This document shows, one piece after another, positions 44,007 to 52,784 of a DNA stretch of 64,000 bases. The number at the start of each line of letters is the position of its first letter. Position 1 is the stretch's first letter. The position numbers and the translations under genes are program-made. Where the stretch lies: the NCBI RefSeq assembly GCF_022809775.1, contig NZ_CP094380.1:3075501-3139500 (forward strand), written 5' to 3'. The notes beneath the pieces were generated by a model. The model was not told the DNA's origin and did no database searches. It saw only the letters and a program-made list of their open reading frames with translations. This DNA comes from Pseudodesulfovibrio tunisiensis. GTDB taxonomy: Bacteria > Desulfobacterota > Desulfovibrionia > Desulfovibrionales > Desulfovibrionaceae.

Positions 44007-46241
44007 ATGGCATCAGATACCAAGGCCGACGCGCCCCGGGCTGAAGCGGAATCCGCAAGCGATTCCGTGCAGCAGCCGTCACGCGATCAGCTCAAGAGCG
44101 ACGAGCGGCTTTCTCCAAGAGATATCGATTTTCAGCCGCCCCTTGTGGAGTGCCTGTCCGTGATCAGCGGGCTGCTCGGCCGTCCGGTCTCCTCGGCCAC
44201 GCTCAGGGCGGGCATGCCACAGAAGGACAACGTGGTCACGGCCTCGGCCATGATACGGGCTGCGGAGCGCATCGGCATCACGGCCAAGACCGTGCACAGG
44301 CCGAAACTCGGATCACTGACCCAGCTCGTGCTGCCCTGCATTCTGCTTCTGCACGGCAACAATGCCTGCGTGATGCTGGATGCGGACGACGACAACGCCC
44401 GGGTGATCATTCCGGGGCAGGGCAGGGAGCCCGTGGAGATTCCCCTTGACCAGCTTGCTGAGGAGTACACGGGCTACGCCATTTTCACCCGGGTCACGCC
44501 CAAGCTGGACAACCGGGTCAAGAAACTCCAGCTTCTCAAGTCCAAGCAGTGGTTCTGGCACACGATCTTCCGATTCTGGCCCATCTATCGCCACGTGATC
44601 GGGGCCAGCGTCATGACCAACATCATCATAGTGGCCTCGCCCCTGTTCGTGATGAACGTGTATGACAGGGTCATTCCGAACAGCGCCATGGAAACCCTCT
44701 GGGCATTGGCTCTGGGCATTGTCATTGCCTACGTGTTCGATTTCCTTCTCAAGAATCTGCGCAGCTATTTCGTGGATGTGGCCGGGCGGAGCGCAGACGT
44801 GCTGCTGGGCAGCCGCATCATGAACCATCTCATGAACGCCCGGCTGGACCACATGCCGGAATCCGCCGGCGCCGTGGCCAACAACATCCGCGAGTTCGAA
44901 TCCCTGCGCGAATTCTTCAGCTCGTCCACATTGGTGGCCCTGATAGACCTGCCCTTTCTGCTTCTGTTCATCGGCGTGGTCTACTACATTGGCGGCCCGC
45001 TGGCCTATCCCATCTTCATTGCCGTGCCCGTGGTCATTCTGGTGGGTCTGCTTCTTCAAGTGCCGTTTCAGCACATCATCGAGAACAGCTACAAGGAATC
45101 CACGCAGAAGCACGCCCTGCTTTTCGAGATAGTGAATGGGCTGGAGACCATCAAGACCAGTCTGGCCGAGGGCCGCATTCAGGCCCGCTGGGAAAATGTG
45201 GTCGGCATGAGTGCCAAGTCCAACAGTCGCGCCAAGACCATGGCCAACATTTCCCTGACATTTTCCATGCTCGTGGCCCAGCTCGTGAGCGTGGCCGTGG
45301 TCATTCTCGGGGTGTACCGGATTTCCGAAGGCCATTTGAGCGTGGGGGGGCTGATTGCCTGCAACATCCTGTCCGGCCGCGCCATGGCTCCACTCAGTGC
45401 CGTGGCCGGGCTGCTCACCCGTTTCCAGCAGTCGCGCATGGCGCTGAACGCCCTGAACATGCTCATGGAAATGCCCACGGAACGGCCCGACGACATGGAG
45501 AGTTTCTACTACGGACCGATAACCCCGTCCCTGAAGTTCTCGGACGTGGCCTTCAAGTATCCGAACACGGACCGGACCGTTCTGCATTCGCTCAACATCA
45601 ATATCCGCGCCGGGGAAAAGGTCGGCATCATCGGTCGGACCGGAGCGGGCAAGTCCACGTTCGGCAAGCTCTGCGTGGGGCTGTATCAGCCTGTCGAGGG
45701 CAACGTGAAGGTCGGGAACATCGACCTGCGTCAGATGGACGTGGCCGACCTGCGCCACAAGGTGGGCTATGTGTCGCAGGACAGTCTGCTGTTCTATGGC
45801 ACGCTCAAGGAGAACATTGCCTTCGGCCTGCCGGATGCGGATGACCAGTCCATTTTGCACGCGGCCCGCATCGCTGGCGTGACGCGGTTCGTCAAGGATC
45901 ATCCCGCCGGATTCGGCATGATGGTTGGCGAGCGCGGCTCGTCCCTGTCCGGTGGGCAGCGTCAGGCCGTGGCCATTGCCCGGGCCATTCTGCCGGACCC
46001 GGAAATCCTGATTCTGGACGAACCCTCCAGCAACATGGACAACCAGTCCGAATTCAAGCTCAAGGAGCGGCTTGCCCCGTACATCAAGGACAAGACCCTC
46101 ATCGTGATCACGCACCGTTTCAGCATGCTCGATCTCGTGGATCGGCTCGTGGTGATGGACAACGGCACCATTGCCGCGGACGGGCCGAAAAAGGCCGTGC
46201 TCGAAGCCCTGAAGTCCGGCCACGTCAAATTCACCGGGTAA
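44007..46241 (+). CDS. type I secretion ABC transporter, LapB/RTX subfamily
   Basis: 744 residues. A C39-like N-terminal domain (about 40-165) keeps Gln43 and Cys49 of the peptidase pattern, but no histidine is visible at the catalytic site, so it is probably a non-cleaving substrate-docking domain. Membrane domain with about six helices (about 190-450). The ATPase domain has Walker A GIIGRTGAGKSTFGKL, signature SSLSGGQRQAVAIARAIL, Walker B ILILDEPSSNMD and the switch ITHRFSMLD. Predicted inner-membrane exporter of the giant adhesin. Followed after 6 bases by the MFP gene. Confidence 0.93.
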   Translation: MASDTKADAPRAEAESASDSVQQPSRDQLKSDERLSPRDIDFQPPLVECLSVISGLLGRPVSSATLRAGMPQKDNVVTASAMIRAAERIGITAKTVHRPKLGSLTQLVLPCILLLHGNNACVMLDADDDNARVIIPGQGREPVEIPLDQLAEEYTGYAIFTRVTPKLDNRVKKLQLLKSKQWFWHTIFRFWPIYRHVIGASVMTNIIIVASPLFVMNVYDRVIPNSAMETLWALALGIVIAYVFDFLLKNLRSYFVDVAGRSADVLLGSRIMNHLMNARLDHMPESAGAVANNIREFESLREFFSSSTLVALIDLPFLLLFIGVVYYIGGPLAYPIFIAVPVVILVGLLLQVPFQHIIENSYKESTQKHALLFEIVNGLETIKTSLAEGRIQARWENVVGMSAKSNSRAKTMANISLTFSMLVAQLVSVAVVILGVYRISEGHLSVGGLIACNILSGRAMAPLSAVAGLLTRFQQSRMALNALNMLMEMPTERPDDMESFYYGPITPSLKFSDVAFKYPNTDRTVLHSLNINIRAGEKVGIIGRTGAGKSTFGKLCVGLYQPVEGNVKVGNIDLRQMDVADLRHKVGYVSQDSLLFYGTLKENIAFGLPDADDQSILHAARIAGVTRFVKDHPAGFGMMVGERGSSLSGGQRQAVAIARAILPDPEILILDEPSSNMDNQSEFKLKERLAPYIKDKTLIVITHRFSMLDLVDRLVVMDNGTIAADGPKKAVLEALKSGHVKFTG

Positions 46242-46247
46242 CGCCTC

Positions 46248-47582
46248 ATGAGATACAACAGAAAGAAATATCCCACGGATGAACTCCTTTTCATGTCCGA
46301 CGTGGATCAGGCCCTGTACGGTCAGGGGCGCAAGGTCGCGTACGTCATGTCCGGCACCATCATGGCCCTGCTGGTGCTCTTCGTGCTGTGGGCCAAGTTT
46401 GCCGTGCTGGACGAGGTCACGCGCGGCATGGGCAAGATCATTCCGTCCCAGCGGGTGCAGGAAATCCAGAATCTTGAGGGTGGCATCCTGAGCGACATCT
46501 TCGTGCATGAGGGACAGGAGGTGCAGAAGGGCGACGTGCTCTGCCGTCTGCGCAACGAGCAGGCCGCCAGCTTCTACCGTGACGCCTACACCAAGTCGCA
46601 GGAACACATTGCGACGATCGCGCGGCTCACGGCCGAGGTGGAGGACAAGAAGCCCGAGTTCCCCGAGGAACTCGTGACCGAAGCCCCGCAGCTCGTGGCG
46701 GATCAGCTTTCCATCTACAATGTTCAGAAGGAACAGCTGGAAATCGAGCTGGAAATGCTGCGCGACCAGTACTATCAGAAAAAACAGGAAGTAAAGGAAA
46801 TGGAAGGCAGGCGGGTCCAGCTTGCCAAGAGTCTTGATGTGGCTCTGGAGCAGCGCCGCATTGCCAAGCCGCTGGTTGAAAAGCAGATTCATTCCAAGAT
46901 GGATTATCTGGCTCTGGAGCAGCGTGTGCTGGAGCTGCGCGGGGACATCGAGGCGTTGGCTCTGGGCATCCCGCGGGTCAAGAAGGCGGCGGAAGAGGCC
47001 CTTGGCCGCATCGAGCAGCGGGAGGCCGAATACCGCTATCAGGCGCTTGAGGAAATCAACCGTCGTCGGCTGGAACTGTCATCCATCAAGGAAACCCTGT
47101 CCGCCGGCGAGGATCGCGTCACCCGTACCGACGTGCGCTCTCCGGTCCGCGGGATCATCAAGCACATTCTCATCAACACCCTTGGCGGCGTTGTCCAGCC
47201 CGGCCAGTCCATCATGGAGGTCGTGCCCCTTGACGACTCCCTGCTGGTCGAGGCCCAGATTCGGCCAACGGACATTGCATTCCTGCATCCCGGGCAGAAG
47301 GCGCAGGTCAAGGTGACAGCCTATGACTATTCCATCTACGGCGGACTGGAGGGCACGGTGGAACATATCAGCGCAGACACCATCATGGATGAGCGCAAGG
47401 AAAGCTACTATCTGGTCAAGGTGCGGACCAGAAGGAATTCCATCACCTATCGGGGTGAAAGACTTCCCATCATTCCGGGCATGACCGCGAGCGTGGACAT
47501 CCTGACCGGAAAGAAATCCGTGCTGGACTATTTGCTGAAACCCATACTCAAGGCCAAGCAGAACGCACTCAGGGAACGCTGA
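46248..47582 (+). CDS. HlyD-family membrane fusion protein (LapC-like)
   Basis: 444 residues. Short cytoplasmic N-terminus, one membrane helix (about 24-46, AYVMSGTIMALLVLFVLWAK), a biotinyl-lipoyl half motif (VQEIQNLEGGILSDIFVHEG), a long periplasmic coiled coil (about 95-290), the second lipoyl half (TDVRSPVRGIIKHILINTLG) and a C-terminal beta barrel with GMTASVDILTGKKSVLDYLL, the standard C-terminal block of type I secretion adaptors. Connects the ABC exporter to the TolC-type protein. Its TGA overlaps the next ATG (TGATG), so it is coupled to the protease gene. Confidence 0.93.
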   Translation: MRYNRKKYPTDELLFMSDVDQALYGQGRKVAYVMSGTIMALLVLFVLWAKFAVLDEVTRGMGKIIPSQRVQEIQNLEGGILSDIFVHEGQEVQKGDVLCRLRNEQAASFYRDAYTKSQEHIATIARLTAEVEDKKPEFPEELVTEAPQLVADQLSIYNVQKEQLEIELEMLRDQYYQKKQEVKEMEGRRVQLAKSLDVALEQRRIAKPLVEKQIHSKMDYLALEQRVLELRGDIEALALGIPRVKKAAEEALGRIEQREAEYRYQALEEINRRRLELSSIKETLSAGEDRVTRTDVRSPVRGIIKHILINTLGGVVQPGQSIMEVVPLDDSLLVEAQIRPTDIAFLHPGQKAQVKVTAYDYSIYGGLEGTVEHISADTIMDERKESYYLVKVRTRRNSITYRGERLPIIPGMTASVDILTGKKSVLDYLLKPILKAKQNALRER

Positions 47583-48625
47583 TGAAGCAGAAGCCGCGTG
47601 CATGGAGAACCCGGGCCGCCACATTGGCCGCAGTGTGCTCGGCCGTGCTGGCCGCCTGCCTCTGGGTCGGCCTGAGGCCGGAATCTCCATCTGCGGCGCA
47701 TGTTTCCCCCGGAGTCGCGGATTCGGGCACTCATGTGGTACGGACCGTCCCTCGGGCGCGACCCGATGTGCCGGACATGGTTGTGCAGAACAGCCAGCCC
47801 GCGCCATTGCATACACCCGCTCCCGCTCCTGTGCATACTCCGGCTCCGGCTCCGATTCATGCACCGGCCCCGGCTCCGGCTCCCGTTCACACACCGCCTC
47901 CGGCTCCGCTGCAAACGCCTGCTCCTGCACCCATGCATACGCCGCCTCCGGCTCCCGTGTCGATCCCGGCCCCGAGCGTCAAGCCTGCCGTATCCGGGAC
48001 CGCAGTCGCATCCGGCGCGAATGGGAAGGGTGGCAGGCCGCATCTGTTCGGCACCGTGGAATTCAAGGGCAAGATCAAGGCCCTGCCCAAGTGGACGGGC
48101 GTGCTGGACAGGATGAAGGCGTGGAAGGGATATTTCAGGGACGCTTCGACCAATGGCGTGTCGGGCAAGGCCGGGTGGCAGGAGTTGCGCAACGGGGCCG
48201 CAGGCAAGGACCGGCTGGAGCAGCTCAAGGCCGTGAACGTGTTTTTCAACAAGTGGCCATACCGTCTGGATCAGGCAAATTACGGCATGCGCGACTACTG
48301 GGCCTCCCCACCGGAGTTCCTGCACAAGTCCGGCGATTGCGAGGATTACGCCATCGCCAAGTATTATGCACTCAAGGAACTGGGTTTTTCCATGGACGAC
48401 CTGCGGATCGTGGCGGTCAAGGACACCATCCGCAACATCGGGCATGCCGTGCTTGCCGTGTATGTGGACGATCAAATATACATTCTGGACAACCAGACCG
48501 TGATGGTGCTTCCTCACGACAAGTACACGCATTACAACCCGCAGTATTCCGTGAATGAAAAGTATCGGTGGTTCCACGTGCCGCCGACCAAGAAGACCAC
48601 GTACGGCACTCCCGCCGTCAAATAA
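47582..48625 (+). CDS. LapG/DvhG-like periplasmic cysteine protease with Pro-rich spacer
   Basis: 347 residues of the bacterial transglutaminase-like cysteine proteinase family. Catalytic triad by motif: Cys253 in SGDCEDYAIAKYYAL, His288 in IGHAVLAVYV, Asp303 in YILDNQT. Upstream of the catalytic domain (about 155-345) is an N-terminal hydrophobic segment with a lipobox-like VLAAC (Cys26), then roughly 60 residues of PAPxPxHTP-type repeats (73-130). Pseudomonas LapG is a soluble periplasmic enzyme without such a spacer, so this one may be tethered. Predicted substrate: the Thr-Ala-Ala-Gly site of the adhesin. Start shares one base with the upstream stop. Confidence 0.88.
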   Translation: MKQKPRAWRTRAATLAAVCSAVLAACLWVGLRPESPSAAHVSPGVADSGTHVVRTVPRARPDVPDMVVQNSQPAPLHTPAPAPVHTPAPAPIHAPAPAPAPVHTPPPAPLQTPAPAPMHTPPPAPVSIPAPSVKPAVSGTAVASGANGKGGRPHLFGTVEFKGKIKALPKWTGVLDRMKAWKGYFRDASTNGVSGKAGWQELRNGAAGKDRLEQLKAVNVFFNKWPYRLDQANYGMRDYWASPPEFLHKSGDCEDYAIAKYYALKELGFSMDDLRIVAVKDTIRNIGHAVLAVYVDDQIYILDNQTVMVLPHDKYTHYNPQYSVNEKYRWFHVPPTKKTTYGTPAVK

Positions 48626-48648
48626 CCGCATCCATACGGAGTTTGAGC

Positions 48649-50727
48649 ATGGCTGAAAAACATCCCAATCCCGCACAGGAAGTGCCCCGCGAACTCGCGG
48701 TGAAGCCTACGGGCAAGATCGCCGTGGTGCTCGCCGTTGTCGCGGCGATTTCCCTGGGCATCGTGTTCATGACCGGAAAGCTCGTGTCGGACAAGCGTGC
48801 CGAGCAGTTGATCCACGTTCAGAAAAGGCTGGAACTCCTGGCCGACGGGCGCAAGGGCGTGATCGACGCCTGGTTGAACCATCTGTCCCATCAGGGCGAC
48901 CGGCTGATCAAGTCCGATCTGTTTCGGCTTTATGCCTCGGAAATCGACATGTACAAGGGCGACCTTGCCTCGATTTTCGGCGGCGTGGGCGAAACCGCTC
49001 CCGAGGACATGGCCGACATTGCGGCCCAGTTGCCCATGATGCAGAACATGCTTCGGGAATTTTCCACCTATTCCGGTTTTCTGGCCGCCCGGGTGCTGAA
49101 TCGCAGCGGGCTGGCCTACATTGCCACGGACGGGCATCTGCCGCCGCTTTCCGTGACACAGACCCGCATCGCCCAGCGGGCCATGGAGTCGGGCAGGTCC
49201 GCGTTCTCGCCGCTTCGCAAGACGCAGTACGGCCTTGAACTGGATGTGTGCGTGCCCATGTTTCCGCCGGATGCCGGAGGTAATACCAGCAAGGCTGTGG
49301 GCGCGCTCATGATGACCCGGCAGGTGACCGGAAAGATAACCGAATTGCTGTCCAATTCCGCATTGTCCGCCGAGGGCGAGCATACCCGGCTCATGCAGGC
49401 CGAGGACGGAAAATACCGTGAGGTCACGCCATGGACGGCCGAAGGGTTTGTCGGCGTTACCGCAAGGCTGGACTTTTCCGACGACGGGCATCTGGTGTTC
49501 GGGGAACGTGCCTGTCTCGCCGATTGCGACAATCCGGTGTATTCCTTTGGTGCCAAGGTGCCGGGCGTGGACTGGTGGGTCGTTCAGGAGATCGGTGCCA
49601 AGGCCGCGCTTGCGGATTTTGCCCGGTATGAGCGCACCGCGTACTTTCTGGCCGGTTTCGCCGTGCTCACCATCTTCCTGCTGGCCGGGCTTGCCTGGTG
49701 GATTCTGGCCGGAGTCCAGACCAAGAAGGTGGCCGAGAAGTTTCGTGACCTGGCCGAGGAGATAGAGAATCAGAAACGCCTCATCGACAGCATCAATGCG
49801 GCTGTGGACGAGTTCATTTCCCTCAAGAATCTCGAAGGCAAGTACATCTACGTGAACGATGCGTTCGCCCGGACCATCGGTCGGACCAAGGAGGAGATGG
49901 TGGGCATGGACAATGCCGCCATCTTCGGATTCGACACGGGCCAGCGGCTTCAGGCCTCGGACGACAAGGTCATTGCCACGGGCCAGCCTGTCACGTCCCG
50001 GGAAACCATCTTCATCCATTCCAAGCGGCATGATTTTCTGGTTTCCAAATCGCCGTACACCGACGTCCAGAACAAGGTCGTGGGCGTTGTGGCCGTGTTT
50101 CGCGACGTGACCGAATACGTGTCGGTGCAGGAAAAGAACAAGCGGCTGGTTCAGCGCGCCATGGAAGCGCTGGTCAGTACCATCGAGGCGGCAGATCCGT
50201 ATCTTGGTGGCCACAGCCATGTTCTGGCCGGGCTCTCCCGCGAGGTGGCCAAGCGCATGGACCTCTCCGAGATGGACATTGTCGAGGTCGAGACCGCAGC
50301 CAATCTGTCCCAGATCGGCAAGGTGTTCGTGCCCAAGGAAATCCTGTCCAAGCCCGGCGCGCTCACTCCGGACGAGATCAAGGTCATGGAGCAGCATGTG
50401 GAGCATGCCTACCGGATTCTCAAGGATATCGACATGGGCGAGGGCGTGCTTCAGGCCATCTACCAGATGAACGAGCGGCTCGATGGCACGGGCTATCCCA
50501 AGAAACTTGAGGGCGAGGACATCATTCTGCCTGCCCGCATTCTTGCTGCGGGCAATGTGTTCTGCGCCATGATCCGGCCTCGCGCCTACCGGGGAGCCAA
50601 AACCCCGGAAAAGGCGTTGGAAATCCTCAGCTCCGAGTCGCATCGCTTTGACCCGGCCGTGGTCGAGGCCCTTCGAACCGTGGTCTCCTCGCCCGCAGGC
50701 GAGAAGATTCTCAAGCACGACGACTAG
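48649..50727 (+). CDS. membrane sensor with Cache-like, PAS and degenerate HD-GYP domains (DvhD-like, LapD functional counterpart)
   Basis: 692 residues. TM1 about 22-44, periplasmic Cache-like domain about 45-328, TM2 about 331-355, PAS about 380-490, HD-GYP-like domain about 500-690. In the last domain the HD pair is Ser554-Gln555 (NLSQIGK), the HH pair is Met607-Asn608 (MNERLDGTGYP, with GYP retained), and the ADVFDA segment is GNVFCA. Metal ligands are therefore lost and phosphodiesterase activity is unlikely; it may be a c-di-GMP receptor that controls the neighbouring protease across the membrane. GGAG lies 7 bases before the ATG. No GGDEF/EAL LapD gene is in the window. Terminator follows. 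Confidence 0.82.
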   Translation: MAEKHPNPAQEVPRELAVKPTGKIAVVLAVVAAISLGIVFMTGKLVSDKRAEQLIHVQKRLELLADGRKGVIDAWLNHLSHQGDRLIKSDLFRLYASEIDMYKGDLASIFGGVGETAPEDMADIAAQLPMMQNMLREFSTYSGFLAARVLNRSGLAYIATDGHLPPLSVTQTRIAQRAMESGRSAFSPLRKTQYGLELDVCVPMFPPDAGGNTSKAVGALMMTRQVTGKITELLSNSALSAEGEHTRLMQAEDGKYREVTPWTAEGFVGVTARLDFSDDGHLVFGERACLADCDNPVYSFGAKVPGVDWWVVQEIGAKAALADFARYERTAYFLAGFAVLTIFLLAGLAWWILAGVQTKKVAEKFRDLAEEIENQKRLIDSINAAVDEFISLKNLEGKYIYVNDAFARTIGRTKEEMVGMDNAAIFGFDTGQRLQASDDKVIATGQPVTSRETIFIHSKRHDFLVSKSPYTDVQNKVVGVVAVFRDVTEYVSVQEKNKRLVQRAMEALVSTIEAADPYLGGHSHVLAGLSREVAKRMDLSEMDIVEVETAANLSQIGKVFVPKEILSKPGALTPDEIKVMEQHVEHAYRILKDIDMGEGVLQAIYQMNERLDGTGYPKKLEGEDIILPARILAAGNVFCAMIRPRAYRGAKTPEKALEILSSESHRFDPAVVEALRTVVSSPAGEKILKHDD

Positions 50728-50746
50728 CGTTTGATATCAGCCATGC

Positions 50747-50786
50747 AACGCCCTCTGCGTCATTTCGACGCGGGGGGCGTTTTTTT
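50747..50786 (+). terminator. intrinsic terminator of the adhesin export/control operon
   Basis: AACGCCCTCTGCGTC (50747-50761) pairs with GACGCGGGGGGCGTT (50767-50781) over 15 bp including two G-U pairs, followed by a run of T to 50786. Confidence 0.8.
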
Positions 50787-51104
50787 GATGCCTTCGGCGA
50801 CCCTCCCGGGGGGCCGGGCTCTGCCCGGCCCCGCCAAGGAGCAGGGCCCCTTGGATTCCCATTCCGTCTTGAGAATTTGAAGAGGCCGGATACATGCCCT
50901 GTCGGGACATGCATCCGGCCTCTCCAAATTCTCAAGACGGGGTGGCTTCTAAAGAGAAATTGACTTTTTTTTCTTTTACCTGTTTCTCCGGAGTTGTATT
51001 TTTCGAGAGCAGAATTTTTCGCTTTTCCGCATCTCCTTACGCCGCCATGCAAGCCGGACAAGTTTCCTCATCCCCGCAGGCGGCGTAGCGCCAGAAAGCT
51101 TTGA
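50787..51104. repeat. dispersed intergenic repeat, full copy A
   Basis: Begins GATGCCTTCGGCGACCCTC directly at the terminator T-run and ends near CAGAAAGCTTTG. Contains GGCCGGGC-TCT-GCCCGGCC, the long hairpin 50864-50940, a pyrimidine-rich stretch and the ACGCCGCCATGCAAGCC block. It matches copy B in reverse complement and copy C over its first 80 bases. It lies between convergent genes. The remaining gap to 51225 holds a small perfect hairpin (51128-51151, CAAATCCGC/GCGGATTTG) and no gene. Confidence 0.75.
50864..50940. repeat. long hairpin of the dispersed repeat (copy A)
   Basis: Left arm starts CCGTCTTGAGAATTTG, right arm ends CAAATTCTCAAGACGG; pairing continues through GAGGCCGGAT/ATCCGGCCTC with two mismatches for about 33 bp. 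Confidence 0.75.
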
Positions 51105-51225
51105 AGAGTCCAGAGAAACTTTCATGACAAATCCGCAGGACAGCGGATTTGGACGCTGGCTTTGCAGCGCCCGAAGGGTGAGGCCCAGGTCGGGTCGAAT
51201 CAAGGTTTCTCTGGTCGCCGAAGGC

Positions 51226-51263
51226 AAAAAAAGGGAGCGGCCACATCGGACGCTCCCTTTTTT
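51226..51263 (-). terminator. bidirectional terminator, chiefly for cysS
   Basis: A-run plus GGGAGCG (51226-51239) pairs with CGCTCCC plus T-run (51251-51263) around an 11-base loop; works on both strands. Confidence 0.75.
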
Positions 51264-51283
51264 ATTTGTGAATATTTGGGGTG

Positions 51284-52741
51284 TTAGGCCACGTCCCAGA
51301 CCGGTCCCTGGGGGGTGTCCTTGACCTCGACGCCGAGGTTGGCGATTTCGTCTCGCAGCTGGTCGGCGCGGTCGAAGTCCTTGTCCTTGCGTGCCTGCTG
51401 GCGGCCCTGAATGAGTTCATCGACCTTGGTCGGTTCAATGCCTCGGCGCGCGGCGCGGTTGTCGCGCAGTTCAAGGAGGAATTCCGCGGGATCGCGGCGG
51501 AACACGCCGAGCACGTCGCCCCATGCGGCCATGTCCTTGCGGATGCGTTCCATGAGATCGCGTCCGCCTTCGGCCTTGCGCAGATTCTTGTCCTCGAACA
51601 CGCGTCCGGCAAGGCGGATGGCCGAGAACATGTGGCCGAGGGCCGCAGCGGTGTTCATGTCGTCTTCCATGGCCTCGTTCCAGTGCTTTTCGATCTCGTC
51701 GAGTTCGGCGACGATGTCTTCCGGGAACGGGGATTTCTTCCACGAGCTCTTGCCAAGTTCCTGATCGATCTGGGCAAGGGCAGCGTAGACGCGCTTGATG
51801 CCCTTTTCCGCTTCCTCAAGGGCGTCGAAGGAGAAGTCCAGAGGGCTGCGGTAGTGCATGGTCAGCAGGAAGTAGCGCAGGGTCTCGGGCAGGAACTGGG
51901 CGAGAATGTCACGGATGGTGAAGAAGTTGCCAAGGGACTTGGACATCTTTTCGGAATTGATCTGCACGAATCCGTTATGCACCCAGAAGCGGGAGAATTC
52001 CTTGTCCGTGGCCGCCTCGGACTGGGCGATCTCGTTTTCGTGATGCGGGAAGGCGAGGTCCTGTCCGCCACCGTGAATGTCCAGCGGCAGGGTGGAGTAT
52101 TTTTCACTCATGGCCGAGCATTCGAGATGCCAGCCGGGCCGTCCCTGTCCCCACGGGCTTTCCCAGGAAGGTTCGCCGGGCTTGGCCGCCTTCCACAGGG
52201 CGAAATCCAGAGGATCTTCCTTTTCCTCGCCCGGGTCGATGCGCGCGCCGGACTCCAGCTCGTCGATGTTGCGGCCAGAGAGCTTGCCGTAATCCTTGAA
52301 GGTACGCACGCGGAAGTACACGTCGCCCGAGGGCGTGGCATAGGCGTGGCCCTTTTCGATCAGGGTTTCGGTCAGCTTGAGCATCTCGGGAATGTGCTCG
52401 GTGCACTTGGGCTCGACCGTGGCGCGATTCACGCCGAGGCGATCCATGTCCACATAGAATTCGTTGATGAACTTTTCCGCGATTTCCTCGGCGGTCTTGC
52501 CCACCTCGTTGGCGCGGTTGATGATCTTGTCGTCGATGTCCGTGAAATTACGGATGAAGGTGACGTCGTAGCCCGTGTGCTTGAGATAGCGGTACAGCAC
52601 GTCGAACACCACGCTGGAGCGGGCATGGCCGATGTGACACAGGTCGTAGGCGGTGATGCCGCATACGTACATGTTGACCTTGTTGCCGTTTAAAGGGGCG
52701 AAGTCCTGTTTCTTCCGTGCCAGGGTGTTGTAGAGTCTCAT
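51284..52741 (-). CDS. cysS: cysteinyl-tRNA synthetase
   Basis: 485 residues, class I aminoacyl-tRNA synthetase of normal length. Zinc-binding Cys in NMYVCGITAYDLCHIGHARS (includes HIGH), the second zinc region WHLECSAMSEKY with GGGQDLAFPHHENE, the KMSKS loop in INSEKMSKSLGNF, and a C-terminal DALR-type helical bundle. CGGAGC precedes the ATG. Downstream of ispDF and the unknown gene on the same strand, so part of the same likely operon. Confidence 0.97.
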   Translation of the reverse strand: MRLYNTLARKKQDFAPLNGNKVNMYVCGITAYDLCHIGHARSSVVFDVLYRYLKHTGYDVTFIRNFTDIDDKIINRANEVGKTAEEIAEKFINEFYVDMDRLGVNRATVEPKCTEHIPEMLKLTETLIEKGHAYATPSGDVYFRVRTFKDYGKLSGRNIDELESGARIDPGEEKEDPLDFALWKAAKPGEPSWESPWGQGRPGWHLECSAMSEKYSTLPLDIHGGGQDLAFPHHENEIAQSEAATDKEFSRFWVHNGFVQINSEKMSKSLGNFFTIRDILAQFLPETLRYFLLTMHYRSPLDFSFDALEEAEKGIKRVYAALAQIDQELGKSSWKKSPFPEDIVAELDEIEKHWNEAMEDDMNTAAALGHMFSAIRLAGRVFEDKNLRKAEGGRDLMERIRKDMAAWGDVLGVFRRDPAEFLLELRDNRAARRGIEPTKVDELIQGRQQARKDKDFDRADQLRDEIANLGVEVKDTPQGPVWDVA

Positions 52742-52784
52742 TGGAAAGCTCCGTTTTTATTATGCTGAAATTAATCGGCTTTGG

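Noticed and set aside
44007..44500. Active C39 peptidase domain in the ABC transporter
   Set aside because: Gln and Cys are present, but no histidine is seen at the catalytic site and the RTX substrate has no double-glycine leader; a docking role is more likely.
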